From assembly GCA_049514555.1 (NCBI GenBank), contig JBEKUY010000002.1, forward strand, positions 372,001 through 436,000: a DNA stretch of 64,000 nt, given 5' to 3'. Below the pieces are notes generated by a model that worked only from the letters and a program-made list of their open reading frames with translations, was not told where the DNA came from and ran no database searches. Numbering within the stretch: the first letter of the stretch is position 1; every line of letters starts with the position of its first letter. Made by a program: the position numbers and the translations under genes. Positions 54,009 through 62,374 of this stretch are shown piece after piece. The stretch comes from JBEKUY01 sp049514555. Lineage in GTDB: Bacteria > Acidobacteriota > Terriglobia > Acidiferrales > UBA7541.

Positions 54009-54275
54009 ATGTCACACCTATCGCGAGAAAAATTGGACCTCCTGAACCGGACCAAAAAGGTCATTGGGCAACTCGAATCCGTGCAGCGGGCATTGGAGGA
54101 AGATGCGTCTTGTGCGGACGTGCTGCAGCGCCTCTCCGCGGCACGCGGGGCGATCCATAGCCTGATGCGGGAGCTCTTGGAGGACCACATCCGGAACCAC
54201 ATGCCGAAAAACTCAAAGTCATCGGTGGAAGCCGCCGATGACGTCATCGAAATCGTTCGAACCCACCTGAAGTGA
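54009..54275 (+). CDS. RcnR/CsoR-family metal-sensing repressor
   Basis: The product has 88 residues, all helical. Counting from the Met, the ligand positions are His3, Cys35, His60 and His64, the same set that binds Ni(II)/Co(II) in RcnR. CsoR would have Cys-His-Cys, and FrmR lacks the last His. The N terminus MSHLSREKLDLLNR and GQLESVQRALEED are family-like. Metal binding would release it from the operator just upstream. The divergent porin and small peptide are candidate targets; no rcnA-type exporter is nearby. The metal is inferred only from the ligand set. Confidence 0.85.
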   Translation: MSHLSREKLDLLNRTKKVIGQLESVQRALEEDASCADVLQRLSAARGAIHSLMRELLEDHIRNHMPKNSKSSVEAADDVIEIVRTHLK

Positions 54276-54849
54276 CCGAAGTGTGGTCGAAGCGTCGCCG
54301 GTGGCCGGCAGGAACACGCGCCGCTCGACGCACTACGAGATCGGCAACGCCCAAGTTTGGACCCCTTGTAGCCGCCCGAATAAGGGCAATCGCTCTTGGG
54401 TAATGCCAATTCAGCGGCACGTGAAGCCGTGCGCCGATTAGCCCGGCCCAGCAGTCCTGGTTCTGCGACTTCGACAGTAGAGAGACAGAGCTGATGTCAG
54501 ACAGATTCGGTCCGATATTGTTTTTGGGATGAAACTCCCTTAAATCAGATGACGGAGTTGCGGAGCTAGACCTAACTATGGAACGGACAATGCTCCCATA
54601 ACATTAGTGGAATCAATCGCGTACGCCAAGTTCGCCATTAGGAAGAGGGACTGCTTGTCTTGGACAGTGTGGCTAGAATGTGGTAATATCTACGCTGTTT
54701 GTTGGTTTTGTCGTGCCTTTTGACTGGTTCAGAGGGGTGCATGGCAAGGCCAGCGGCCCTGTTCTTGTGCGCTAGGCGCCCGACGGCTGAGCTTGCGGAC
54801 GGAACGGAGCACGAGACGCAAACAGATCTGAAGAAGAGAAGCTGTGGAG
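54276..54849. other. Intergenic region, leader of a broken cold-shock gene
   Basis: The first 380 bp show no gene or repeat. From 54660 on the sequence is a promoter (54660-54689) and an untranslated leader of about 150 nt before the cold-shock pseudogene, as is usual for cspA-type genes with long leaders. Confidence 0.5.
54660..54689 (+). promoter_or_regulatory. Sigma70-like promoter of the cold-shock pseudogene
   Basis: TTGGAC (54660-54665) and TAATAT (54684-54689) are 18 bp apart. The start site would be near 54696, about 154 nt before the first codon of the cold-shock remnant. Confidence 0.5.
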
Positions 54850-54981
54850 GTGAAGGAACAAGGAACCGTGAAGTGGTCCAATGCATCAAAGGCTTATGGC
54901 TTCATCTAGCGCCAGACAGTAAAGTTCGAGGTGCTCCAAGTATCCAAAGGCCTCCAAGCAGCCAGCGTGGTTAGCCTCTAG
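54850..54981 (+). pseudogene. Cold-shock protein (CspA-type), broken by deletion and nonsense codon
   Basis: From GTG 54850 the frame reads KEQGTVKWSNASKAYGFI, matching the CspA start (GTVKWFN..KGYGFI). It then meets TAG at 54907 where Ser is expected. In the same frame follow RQ and TVKFEVLQVSKGLQAASVVSL, matching the C-terminal third. The RNA-binding middle with VFVHFSAI, about 25-30 codons, is missing. So a Ser to stop change and an in-frame deletion have both occurred. The promoter and long leader remain. Confidence 0.85.
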
Positions 54982-55070
54982 CCTGACGTTTTGGGTGGGT
55001 TCCGGGATGGCCCGAACCCATCCGCAGATTCCAGTTGATGCCGGGAAGAAGATTTGTCGAGGAGGACGCA

Positions 55071-55325
55071 GTGCAGGTTTTTCAGGAAGGACAGACCATC
55101 AAGCACGAGCAGTACGGAGTAGGAGTCATCATGGCGTCTGACATCGATCGCACCTCGATCGATTTCGACGATTTCGGCCACAAACTCTTCGTCACCAGCC
55201 TCATGTCGGCTGAAGTGATCGGCGAAGCTCCCGCCTCGTTGTCCAGGACGAAGCGGCGCCGCAAGTCGACTGGCGCAGCCAGGGTCAAGAAGGCCAAGGC
55301 TGCAGCGGCCGGCGTCGGCCGTTAA
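55071..55325 (+). CDS. Small protein with UvrD/PcrA C-terminal Tudor-like domain
   Basis: The product has 84 residues. The segment GQTIKHEQYGVGVIMASDIDRTSIDFDDFGHKLFV resembles the small beta-barrel at the C terminus of UvrD/PcrA helicases (HxxYGxGxI...DFxxxGxKxF) that contacts RNA polymerase. A very basic tail (RTKRRRKSTGAARVKKAKAAA) follows. The GTG at 55071 is chosen because GAGGAGG lies 5 nt upstream. Stand-alone versions occur in several phyla; the function is unknown. Confidence 0.65.
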   Translation: MQVFQEGQTIKHEQYGVGVIMASDIDRTSIDFDDFGHKLFVTSLMSAEVIGEAPASLSRTKRRRKSTGAARVKKAKAAAAGVGR

Positions 55326-55425
55326 GGTTTTCCCCTTACAGGAATGCTCCCCGCGCCCGACCGGCGCCGGGGTGTGTGAAATCTTCCCGCGCGGGTCAGA
55401 GCAGAATTGTGATAAGGTTCGCGGA

Positions 55426-55653
55426 ATGACAAAGCTGCTTCTTGTCCTCGGCGCAGTTCTACTGCTCGCCGGCGTGGCCGCGCTCATCCACCCGACTTTC
55501 ACTTATACGAAGAAAGACGAAGTGCTCAAGATCGGAACCATTCAGGCCACGGTCCAGCGGCAGGAAAGCGTCCAGATCCCCACGGGCGTGGCAGTGCTGG
55601 GTGTAATCGCCGGCCTCGGCCTTGCCGTGATTAGCTTCCAGCTGAAGAAGTAA
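55426..55653 (+). CDS. Small membrane protein of unknown function
   Basis: The product has 75 residues with two membrane helices (LLLVLGAVLLLAGVAALI and VAVLGVIAGLGLAVISFQL) joined by a loop of about 33 residues (HPTFTYTKKDEVLKIGTIQA). It resembles small DUF3185-type membrane proteins. ATG 55426 is used. It is convergent with lipA. Confidence 0.6.
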   Translation: MTKLLLVLGAVLLLAGVAALIHPTFTYTKKDEVLKIGTIQATVQRQESVQIPTGVAVLGVIAGLGLAVISFQLKK

Positions 55654-55707
55654 CATCCCCTAGAAAAGGTGAGAGAAGGCCGGCACGAAGACCGCACCGC
55701 GACAGGA

Positions 55708-56658
55708 CTACGCTCGTGCGGCGGCTTCTTGCTCGAAGGCGTGATAGGAGGAGCGCACCAACGGGCCGGATTCGACGTGCTTGAAGCCCATGGATTCGCC
55801 GAGGCGCTTGTATTCGGCGAATTCCTCGGGGCGCACGAAGCGAACGACGGGCAGATGCTCGCGCGTGGGCTGTAGGTATTGGCCAAGTGTGAGGATATCG
55901 GTGCCTTGCGCAGCAAGATCCTGCATCGCCGCGAGGACCTCGTGCTTTTCTTCGCCGAGGCCCAGCATCATCCCGCTCTTCGTGGGAATGTCTGTGGCAA
56001 TTTCCTTCGAGCGGCGGAGAAGCTCGAGCGAGCGCTCGTAGAGGGCTCCCTTGCGCGCCTGGCGATAGAGCCGCGGAACGGTTTCCGTGTTGTGGGCAAG
56101 GACATCGGGCCGAGCGGCGAGGACGGTCCCGAGCGCGTCCCAATCGCCGCGAAAGTCCGGGATGAGCACCTCGATCTTGCAGCCGGGAACGCGGCGGCGG
56201 ATTTCTTCGATGGTGCGGGCGAAGATGTGCGCGCCGCCATCGGACTGGTCGTCGCGGTTCACCGAAGTCACGACGGCGTAGCGCAAACCCATGCGCTCGG
56301 CGGCTTCGGCCACGCGCCGCGGCTCGTCTTCGTCGGGCAGACCGGCGGGCCTGCCCGAGGGCACCGCGCAGAAACCACACGTGCGCGTGCAGATGTTTCC
56401 CAGGATCATGAACGTAGCGGTGCGATGTTCCCAGCATTCGCCCATGTTGGGGCAGCGCGCGCTCTCGCAGACCGTGTGCAAGTCGAGCGTGCGCATGATG
56501 CGCTTCAGTTCGTGATAATTGTGCCCTCCGAAGTAGCGTACGCGGAGCCAATCCGGCCGGGGATGCGCATTCGGCGGGAGGCTTTCCGTCGCGGCAACTT
56601 CTCCTGGAGGCAGAGGCGCCGATGCCAGATTCGAGATGATGTGAAATGGCGAGGTCAT
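55708..56658 (-). CDS. lipA: Lipoyl synthase
   Basis: The product has 316 residues. The auxiliary cluster motif CESARCPNMGEC (about 64-75) and the radical SAM motif CTRTCGFC (about 90-97) are both intact, followed by VVTSVNRDD and HNTETVPRLY. The C-terminal RSSYHAFEQ keeps the RSSY Ser that ligates the auxiliary cluster. It inserts sulphur at C6 and C8 of protein-bound octanoyl groups, needed by the 2-oxoglutarate dehydrogenase whose E1 gene lies 4 kb away. Confidence 0.95.
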   Translation of the reverse strand: MTSPFHIISNLASAPLPPGEVAATESLPPNAHPRPDWLRVRYFGGHNYHELKRIMRTLDLHTVCESARCPNMGECWEHRTATFMILGNICTRTCGFCAVPSGRPAGLPDEDEPRRVAEAAERMGLRYAVVTSVNRDDQSDGGAHIFARTIEEIRRRVPGCKIEVLIPDFRGDWDALGTVLAARPDVLAHNTETVPRLYRQARKGALYERSLELLRRSKEIATDIPTKSGMMLGLGEEKHEVLAAMQDLAAQGTDILTLGQYLQPTREHLPVVRFVRPEEFAEYKRLGESMGFKHVESGPLVRSSYHAFEQEAAARA

Positions 56659-56733
56659 AGCGTCAGCTCACTCATTCTACGGCATTTTGCGGTGCGGACG
56701 CACCCCTATGAGTGCTGATGGTCTGGGACCGGC

Positions 56734-57003
56734 TCAGGCAGCGTGGCGGGACGTGCGCACGAAGTCGCGCAGTGTGGAAACGTTGGGCCCGTAAGCCCCG
56801 ATGCGGCTCCCGTCCACGGGTAGCCCCAAGCGCTCGGCTAGATCCAGATTGATGCCGGCGTCGTCCAGCTCGGAGAAGCTGAAGCCCGCGGCGGGACACA
56901 CGCGGTTCGTTCCGGTCGGATAGATAGGCCGCGGCGGACGGTGCCGTTGCCAGGGGCGCCGTGCAACTTCGAAGAACTGCTGCCAATCACGCTTGACCCA
57001 CAT
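56734..57003 (-). CDS. Bacterial L13e-like protein
   Basis: The product has 89 residues. The part RVCPAAGFSFSELDDAGINLDLAERLGLPVDGSR matches the core of ribosomal protein L13e (GFSLxELxxAGxxxxxAxxLGIPVDxRR), a eukaryotic and archaeal protein with small homologues in some bacteria. The N terminus WVKRDWQQFFEVARRPWQRHRPPRP is basic and may bind RNA. AGGAG lies 7 nt before the ATG, and a long hairpin ends just before that site. Confidence 0.65.
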   Translation of the reverse strand: MWVKRDWQQFFEVARRPWQRHRPPRPIYPTGTNRVCPAAGFSFSELDDAGINLDLAERLGLPVDGSRIGAYGPNVSTLRDFVRTSRHAA

Positions 57004-57311
57004 TGTCGTCTCCTGCTTTTGGGTCGTCCCCTCAGCGGATTCGATGCCGCTTCGACCCAAAAGGTTCCCCCCCGGCCGGGCCAGACCGACCGGATAGGCT
57101 ATCCGTATACGCCAGGCCGGGCCGGACGCGCGAGAAATATCTCCCTTTGTTACCAACCCGTCACGGGCAAGGAGGTTTCGCCGCGGGCGCAGCTTTCTGC
57201 CGAGGGCGGTTCCAGCGGCCTGTGCAAATGTCCCTCAGCCGCGGGCGCGCTGCTATACTGGAAGCATTCCGGTTCCGCTGATCGTATCGCGGCCGCCAGG
57301 GCCGAACGCGC
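57004..57311. other. Divergent region between the L13e-like gene and thiI
   Basis: These 308 bp hold the leader hairpin at 57016-57063. The rest is GC-rich (a run of CCCCCCC follows the hairpin) and shows no clear promoter or reading frame. Confidence 0.4.
57016..57063 (-). promoter_or_regulatory. Leader hairpin next to the L13e ribosome binding site
   Basis: CTTTTGGGTCG (57016-57026) and CGACCCAAAAG (57053-57063) form a perfect 11-bp stem, and AGCGG/CCGCT form an inner stem. On the minus strand the hairpin ends 1 nt before AGGAG of the L13e-like gene, so it could control access of ribosomes. Confidence 0.6.
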
Positions 57312-58565
57312 ATGAATAGTCCGTTCCTCGTCGTCCATTACCACGAGCTCTGGCTCAAAGGGGGGAACCGCAACTTTTTCCTGCACAAGCTGCGGATGGC
57401 TCTGCGCCACGCGCTGGAAGGCTTGCCGGTCGCGCGCATCACCAAGCCCGGCGACCGCATGATCATCGAGCTGCGCGATGCCGCCGCAACTGCGGAGACC
57501 ATCGCGCGCCTGGAGCGCGTACCCGGCATCGCCTATTACGGCGTGGCGCGATTGATTCCACGCGAGCGGCGCTCGCTCGAGGCAATTTGCGAAGCGGCCT
57601 GGGAAGAGGCCCAGGAGGGGACCTTCGCGTCGTTCGCCGTGCGCGCCAAGCGTAGCGACAAGACGTTTTCCGTCCATGCGCTTGCGATTGAGCGGGAGGC
57701 CGGAGGTTACCTGCTGGAAAAACTGCGCGCCGCTGGACGCGACGTGCGAGTGAATCTCCGCGAGCCCGAACGAACGTTCCACGTGGAAATTACTCCCGGG
57801 CCGGTGCTCGTCTACGCCAACCGTCATCCCGGCGCCGGGGGTTTGCCGCCGCACACCACCGGACGGCTCGTCTGCCTGCTCTCGGGCGGATTCGATTCGG
57901 CGGTGGCCGCGTACAAGATGATGAAGCGCGGCGCCCACGTCACCTTCGTGCATTTTTGGGGAGGCGGATCGGCACCGGGCGAATCTTCAGTGCACGTGGC
58001 GCGGGAACTGGTGCGGCGGCTCGTGCCCTGGCAGTTCACCACGAAATTGTTTCTGGTGCCCTTCGAACCGCTGCAGCGCGAGATCGTGCAGCGCGCGCCG
58101 GAGAATTTCCGCATTCTTCTTTACCGCCGGCTGATGCTGCGGATTGCCGAACGCATCGCGGCGATCGAGAAGGCCAAGGGCATCGTGACCGGCGACAGCC
58201 TGGGCCAAGTGGCCTCGCAAACGCTGCAAAACATGGCCGCGGTGGGCGCCGTCGCGCGCCTGCCGGTTTTTCGCCCCCTCGTCGGCGACGATAAACTCGA
58301 GATTCTGGCCGTGGCTCGCCGCATCGGCACCTTCGACGTTTCCGCCGAACCGTTTCACGATTGCTGTCCGGTCTTCCTGCCGAAGGCGCCGGCCCTCTTC
58401 GCCAAAGCGGAAGAACTCGCCGAGGCCGAGACGGCGCTGAACATGCCGCAGCTCGTGCAGCGAGCCATGGAAACGCTGACGATCGAGCGTTATCGCTACC
58501 GGCTGGGCCGCGTGGAGATGGTTCCGGCCGTCAAGATGGCCGGTGCGTGGCACACGGAGAAATGA
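57312..58565 (+). CDS. thiI: tRNA 4-thiouridine synthase ThiI
   Basis: The product has 417 residues. The N-terminal ferredoxin-like and THUMP region (about 1-165) starts VVHYHELWLKGGNRNFF. The PP-loop CLLSGGFDSAVAAYKMMKRG (about 188-207) binds ATP. GDSLGQVASQTLQNM and the later FHDCCPVFLP carry the cysteine expected for the disulphide-cleaving step. There is no C-terminal rhodanese domain, so sulphur is received from another carrier or directly. It makes s4U8 in tRNA and may supply sulphur for thiamine. Confidence 0.92.
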   Translation: MNSPFLVVHYHELWLKGGNRNFFLHKLRMALRHALEGLPVARITKPGDRMIIELRDAAATAETIARLERVPGIAYYGVARLIPRERRSLEAICEAAWEEAQEGTFASFAVRAKRSDKTFSVHALAIEREAGGYLLEKLRAAGRDVRVNLREPERTFHVEITPGPVLVYANRHPGAGGLPPHTTGRLVCLLSGGFDSAVAAYKMMKRGAHVTFVHFWGGGSAPGESSVHVARELVRRLVPWQFTTKLFLVPFEPLQREIVQRAPENFRILLYRRLMLRIAERIAAIEKAKGIVTGDSLGQVASQTLQNMAAVGAVARLPVFRPLVGDDKLEILAVARRIGTFDVSAEPFHDCCPVFLPKAPALFAKAEELAEAETALNMPQLVQRAMETLTIERYRYRLGRVEMVPAVKMAGAWHTEK

Positions 58566-58567
58566 CC

Positions 58568-58594
58568 GAGGGGCGCGCCTACTCAGCGCGCCTC
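58568..58594. terminator. Hairpin between convergent thiI and RRM genes
   Basis: GAGGGGCGCGC and GCGCGCCTC form a stem of about 9-10 bp with one bulge and a short loop. No T-run follows on either side, so it is a weak bidirectional terminator at best. Confidence 0.35.
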
Positions 58595-58644
58595 TGGACT
58601 AGGCGTGAAGCCTGAGATTCTGGATTAGGAAAGGGCTTTTCGCT

Positions 58645-59001
58645 CTACCAATCGCGGTCGCGCCCGCCACGCCCGCGTCCACCGCCGCCTCCCCCATGGC
58701 CGCCGCGCCCACCGCCGCCGCCGCGCCCGCGTCCACCGCCGCCGCCGCCTTCACGCTGCGGCCGCGCTTCGTTCACCACCAGAGCACGTCCGCCGAGGTT
58801 CTGCCCGTTGAGAGCCGTGATGGCCTTGTCGGCTTCCTCGTCGTTGGCAATCTCAACGAAAGCAAACCCCCGGGATTGCCCGCTGAAGCGGTCGCGAACC
58901 ACATTGACGGCCGCCGGGGTCACTCCGGTTTGCGTGAACCATTCGGTCAATTCATCTTCCGTCGCAGTGAATGGAAGATTTCCCACGTAAAGCTTCTTCA
59001 C
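58645..59001 (-). CDS. RRM-type RNA-binding protein with Gly/Arg-rich tail
   Basis: The product has 118 residues. The RRM has RNP2 KLYVGNLPF (3-11) and RNP1 SRGFAFVEI (about 43-51), ending GRALVVNEARP. The tail (about 85-118) is almost entirely Gly, Arg and His. Such proteins occur in cyanobacteria and other bacteria as cold-responsive RNA-binding proteins. The GTG at 59001 is chosen because AAAGGAG lies 7 nt upstream and it starts right at KKLYVGN. Confidence 0.88.
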   Translation of the reverse strand: MKKLYVGNLPFTATEDELTEWFTQTGVTPAAVNVVRDRFSGQSRGFAFVEIANDEEADKAITALNGQNLGGRALVVNEARPQREGGGGGGRGRGGGGGRGGHGGGGGGRGRGGRDRDW

Positions 59002-59139
59002 TGGCTGACTCCTTTGCCCGGACCTTCGATCGGGGCCGGGGTTCCTACTGAAGTGGCGAGATCCAGTCACGGGCAGTCCGGAACAGCCAGGCTACTCGAA
59101 GAATGAGACTGACCCTTCAGTTGTCCTAGGAATCATCTC

Positions 59140-59163
59140 GAAAAAGGGCGCTTCTTTCAAGCG
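59140..59163 (-). terminator. Intrinsic terminator after argJ
   Basis: On the minus strand GCGCTT, a 5-nt loop and AAGCGC are followed by CC and five T. It lies 61 bp after the argJ stop and ends the arginine operon. Confidence 0.6.
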
Positions 59164-59223
59164 CTTGCATGCGATCTCCGAGCACGCCGCGTTGGAGGCT
59201 ATTGCCGGGAGGCAAAGAGCGCG

Positions 59224-60426
59224 TCAGGTCCGGTAGCTGGAGTTAATGCGCACGTACTCGGCAGTGAAGTCGCAGGTCCAGTAGCGGAACGAAGCGCGAC
59301 CGCCCCGCAAGTCAAGAACCACGGGCACGTGCTTGACGAGGAGCTTCTTGCTCGCGGTGCGCTCGTCGAAATCGAGCGGGCGGCCGGCGCGAAAAACCGG
59401 AACCCCGGCCATGATGATCGTGGCGCGCGACGGGTCGATGGGCACGCCGGCCCGCCCGGCTGCGGCGAGGATGCGGCCCCAGTTCGGATCGCCCCCTGCG
59501 AAGGCCGTCTTCACGAGCGACGAGGTGGCGATCGTTTCCGAGATGCGACGGGCGTCGCTCTCGGTGCGCGCGCCGCGCACTTCGATTTCGATCACCCGCT
59601 GCGCGCCTTCTCCATCGGCCACGATCTGGAGCGCGAGCGAACGGCAAACGCTTTCGAGCGCCACGAGAAACGCTCGATACGCTTTGCTGCCCACGCGGAT
59701 CGCCTCGGAACCGGATGCTCCATTGGCCAGCAACAGGACGGTATCGTTTGTCGAGGTGTCGCCGTCGACGCTGATGGAATTGAATGTGCGCCCGACGACC
59801 TCGGAAAGCGCGCGCTGGAGCACCGCCGGCGCGACGGCAGCGTCAGCAGCGATGAACGCGAGCATGGTCGCCATGTTCGGGTGAATCATTCCCGAGCCCT
59901 TGGCGCATCCCGCGATCCGAACCGTCTTGCCGCCGATGCGAAATGCCGCCGAGGCCCATTTGGGGACTAAGTCGGTGGTCATGATGGCGCGCGCAAATTG
60001 TGAGAACGCCGCGGCGGAAGGCCGCTGCGAGCGGACGAGACCGGGCAGCGCGCGCACAATCTTCTCGACCGGCAGAGGGACGCCAATGACGCCCGTCGAG
60101 TTGACAAAAACTTCACACGCCGCGCAGCCGACGAGGCGCGCGGTTTCCTCGGCTGTCTTTTTGGAGGCGCGCAGGCCGGCGGCGCCGGTCGCGCAATTGG
60201 CGTTCTTCGAGTTCACCAGGACGGCGCGCATGCGGCCGCCGGAGGCGCGCAGGTGCTCGCGCGAGACGGTGAGCGGGGCGGCGACCAGACGGTTCCGCGT
60301 GAAAACGGCGGCCGCCGGCGCGAGGACGTCGCTCGTCAGCAGGCCGAGATCGAGCGCGCCGCTCTTCTTCAGGCCGCAGGCAGCGGCGGCGAAACGGAAA
60401 CCCCGAGGCAGCGCCACGCGTTTCAT
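59224..60426 (-). CDS. argJ: Glutamate N-acetyltransferase / bifunctional ornithine acetyltransferase ArgJ
   Basis: The product has 400 residues. The self-cleavage site lies in KGSGMIHPNMATMLAF, with Thr as the nucleophile. VNSKNANCATG near residue 70 and FNSISVDGDTSTNDTV near 215 are family motifs, and FVKTAFAGGDPNWGRILAA-type sequence near 320 is present. It moves the acetyl group from N-acetylornithine to glutamate, making the arginine pathway cyclic. It overlaps the upstream acetyltransferase gene by ATGA. It is the last gene of the operon. Confidence 0.94.
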   Translation of the reverse strand: MKRVALPRGFRFAAAACGLKKSGALDLGLLTSDVLAPAAAVFTRNRLVAAPLTVSREHLRASGGRMRAVLVNSKNANCATGAAGLRASKKTAEETARLVGCAACEVFVNSTGVIGVPLPVEKIVRALPGLVRSQRPSAAAFSQFARAIMTTDLVPKWASAAFRIGGKTVRIAGCAKGSGMIHPNMATMLAFIAADAAVAPAVLQRALSEVVGRTFNSISVDGDTSTNDTVLLLANGASGSEAIRVGSKAYRAFLVALESVCRSLALQIVADGEGAQRVIEIEVRGARTESDARRISETIATSSLVKTAFAGGDPNWGRILAAAGRAGVPIDPSRATIIMAGVPVFRAGRPLDFDERTASKKLLVKHVPVVLDLRGGRASFRYWTCDFTAEYVRINSSYRT

Positions 60427-60956
60427 ACGGCCACCGGCGCGGCCTCTTCGGCCAGAATGGGGAATTTGGCGCGATTCTTCCCGAGGGGCATGACCACGGC
60501 CATCAGCCGGCAAGTGCGCTCCTTCGGACAGGTGCAGCAGTCGTGCTCGATTTTTTCGGGCAGCGCGTGCCGCGAAGAGAGCGTGAAGCCGTGCCGCAAG
60601 AAGAATTGCTCCGAACGACTCACGGCAAAGACGCGCTCGCAGCCGCGTCGCTTGGCGGTGCGGATCGCCGCGCGAAGCAGACGGCGGCCGAGTCCTCCTC
60701 CGCGGCGTTCCGGAGCAATGGCCAATGACCGCACTTCAGCGAGCGCGGTGCCGTACGGCTCGAGAGCCACGCAACCATAGACCGGCGGAGAACCGGAGCC
60801 GTTGCCGGCCTCTTCGTCCACAAGCACGAGGAAGCGCGCCGCGTGACGCCGAATCTCATCGAGTGCGCGAGGGAGGAGTATCCCTTCGGCCGCGTAACCG
60901 GAAACGATCGCGTGAATGGCGGGAGCGTCCGAAGCGCGCGCGCGGCGGATCTTCAT
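60423..60956 (-). CDS. argA: GNAT-type N-acetylglutamate synthase (short ArgA)
   Basis: The product has 177 residues. It is a single GNAT domain with the acetyl-CoA motif VRSLAIAPERRGGGLGRRLLRAA (about 76-98). The C-terminal part has HDCCTCPKERTC, a cysteine group typical of short ArgA proteins. It would prime the arginine pathway with acetylglutamate. It overlaps argH and argJ by ATGA on both sides. The fused kinase-like domain of classical ArgA is absent. Confidence 0.82.
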   Translation of the reverse strand: MKIRRARASDAPAIHAIVSGYAAEGILLPRALDEIRRHAARFLVLVDEEAGNGSGSPPVYGCVALEPYGTALAEVRSLAIAPERRGGGLGRRLLRAAIRTAKRRGCERVFAVSRSEQFFLRHGFTLSSRHALPEKIEHDCCTCPKERTCRLMAVVMPLGKNRAKFPILAEEAAPVAV

Positions 60957-62365
60957 GCCGGGGCCTCCACTTGGCGCAGCCGCCGGCGCAAATCGTCGAG
61001 CGCCTCGCGCACCGTCTCGGGAGCGGTCCCACCGGGCACGGCGCGGCGAGCGAGCGCGCCCTCAAGTGTGATCTCGGCGCGAGCGGTGGCGTCCAGTTCC
61101 GGCCCCGACCGGCGCAATTCTTCGAGAGAGAGTTCGGTCCAGGCGCGGCCCTGTTTTTCGGCGTCGCGCAGAATCTTGCCCACGGCGTCGTGTGCCTGGC
61201 GAAAGGGAACGCCGCGCCGAACCAAGGCATCGGCGAGCTCCGTCGCCAGCAAACCGGGATCGGATGCGGCCACGGCACGCAGGCGTTCGGCGCGGAACAC
61301 TGTTTCGGCCACGGCGCCCGCGGCAACTGCGAGCATGGCCGCGACGTCATCGTGCGCGGCGAAGAGCGGCAGCTTGTCTTCCTGGAGATCGCGCTGATAG
61401 CTCGAGGGCAAGCCCTTGAGCGTCACCAGCAAACCCGTGAGGGCGCCGACGATCCGGCCGGTCTTGCCGCGGATCAGTTCCCACGAATCGGGATTTTTCT
61501 TCTGCGGCATCAGGCTGCTGCCGGTCGTGTATTCATCCGGCAAGGAGACGTAGCCGAACTCCTGCGATGCGAACAGGATCATGTCTTCGGCGAGACGCGA
61601 TAGGTGCGTCGAAATTCCGGCGAGCGCGAAAAGGTAGTCGAGCGCGAAATCGCGATCGCTCACGGCATCCAAGCTGTTCGCCGTGATCCGCGAAAAGCCC
61701 AGTTCGCGCGCCAGGAGATTGCGGTCGATGGGAAACGCCGCGCCGGCAAACGCGCCCGATCCGAGCGGGCAAGCGTCGGCGCTCGCGGCGGCGGCGCGCA
61801 AGCGAATGAGGTCGCGCAGAAAACTCTCGGCATGCGCGAGCAAGAAATGCGAAAGCAGGATCGGCTGGGCGTGCTGCATGTGCGTCAGGCCGGCCATCGG
61901 CACGCCGAGATTCCGCTCCGCCTGCTCCGCGAGCGCTTCGACGAGCGCAGAAACGCGCCGCTCCTGGCCGGTGGCCGCATCCTTTACGAACAGGCGAAAA
62001 TCAGCGGCCACCAGTTCGTTGCGGCTACGTCCGGTGTGCAGCTTCCAACCGAGCGGGCCAAGGCGCTCGACCAGCGCCGCTTCCACGAAGTGGTGCACGT
62101 CTTCGGCGTCCGAACCATCGAGCCAGGCGGGATCCGAAGCAGCTCTGACGACGATAGCCTTGAGCCCAGCGAGTATTTCCTCGGCTTCTTCGCGGGTGAG
62201 CAAATGCGCGGCGGCGAGACCTTTCGCCCAGGCGCAGTCCACCGCGATTTCGTACGAAAGAAGCCGGCGGTCAAACGAAAATGACCTCTGGAACTCGTAG
62301 AAGACCTTGTCCGGTTCCCGGTCGAACCGACCGCCCCAAAGCTTGTCGTCTTTTCTTTCGGTCAT
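60953..62365 (-). CDS. argH: Argininosuccinate lyase
   Basis: The product has 470 residues. The signature GSSLMPQKKNPD (about 280-291) carries the catalytic serine loop. LWGGRFDREPD at the start, HTGRSRNE (about 110) and HMQHAQPILLSH (about 160) are the other active-site blocks. It splits argininosuccinate to arginine and fumarate. Its stop overlaps the acetyltransferase start (ATGA), and it starts 9 nt after argG. Confidence 0.95.
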   Translation of the reverse strand: MTERKDDKLWGGRFDREPDKVFYEFQRSFSFDRRLLSYEIAVDCAWAKGLAAAHLLTREEAEEILAGLKAIVVRAASDPAWLDGSDAEDVHHFVEAALVERLGPLGWKLHTGRSRNELVAADFRLFVKDAATGQERRVSALVEALAEQAERNLGVPMAGLTHMQHAQPILLSHFLLAHAESFLRDLIRLRAAAASADACPLGSGAFAGAAFPIDRNLLARELGFSRITANSLDAVSDRDFALDYLFALAGISTHLSRLAEDMILFASQEFGYVSLPDEYTTGSSLMPQKKNPDSWELIRGKTGRIVGALTGLLVTLKGLPSSYQRDLQEDKLPLFAAHDDVAAMLAVAAGAVAETVFRAERLRAVAASDPGLLATELADALVRRGVPFRQAHDAVGKILRDAEKQGRAWTELSLEELRRSGPELDATARAEITLEGALARRAVPGGTAPETVREALDDLRRRLRQVEAPA

Positions 62366-62374
62366 TCGCTTGAC

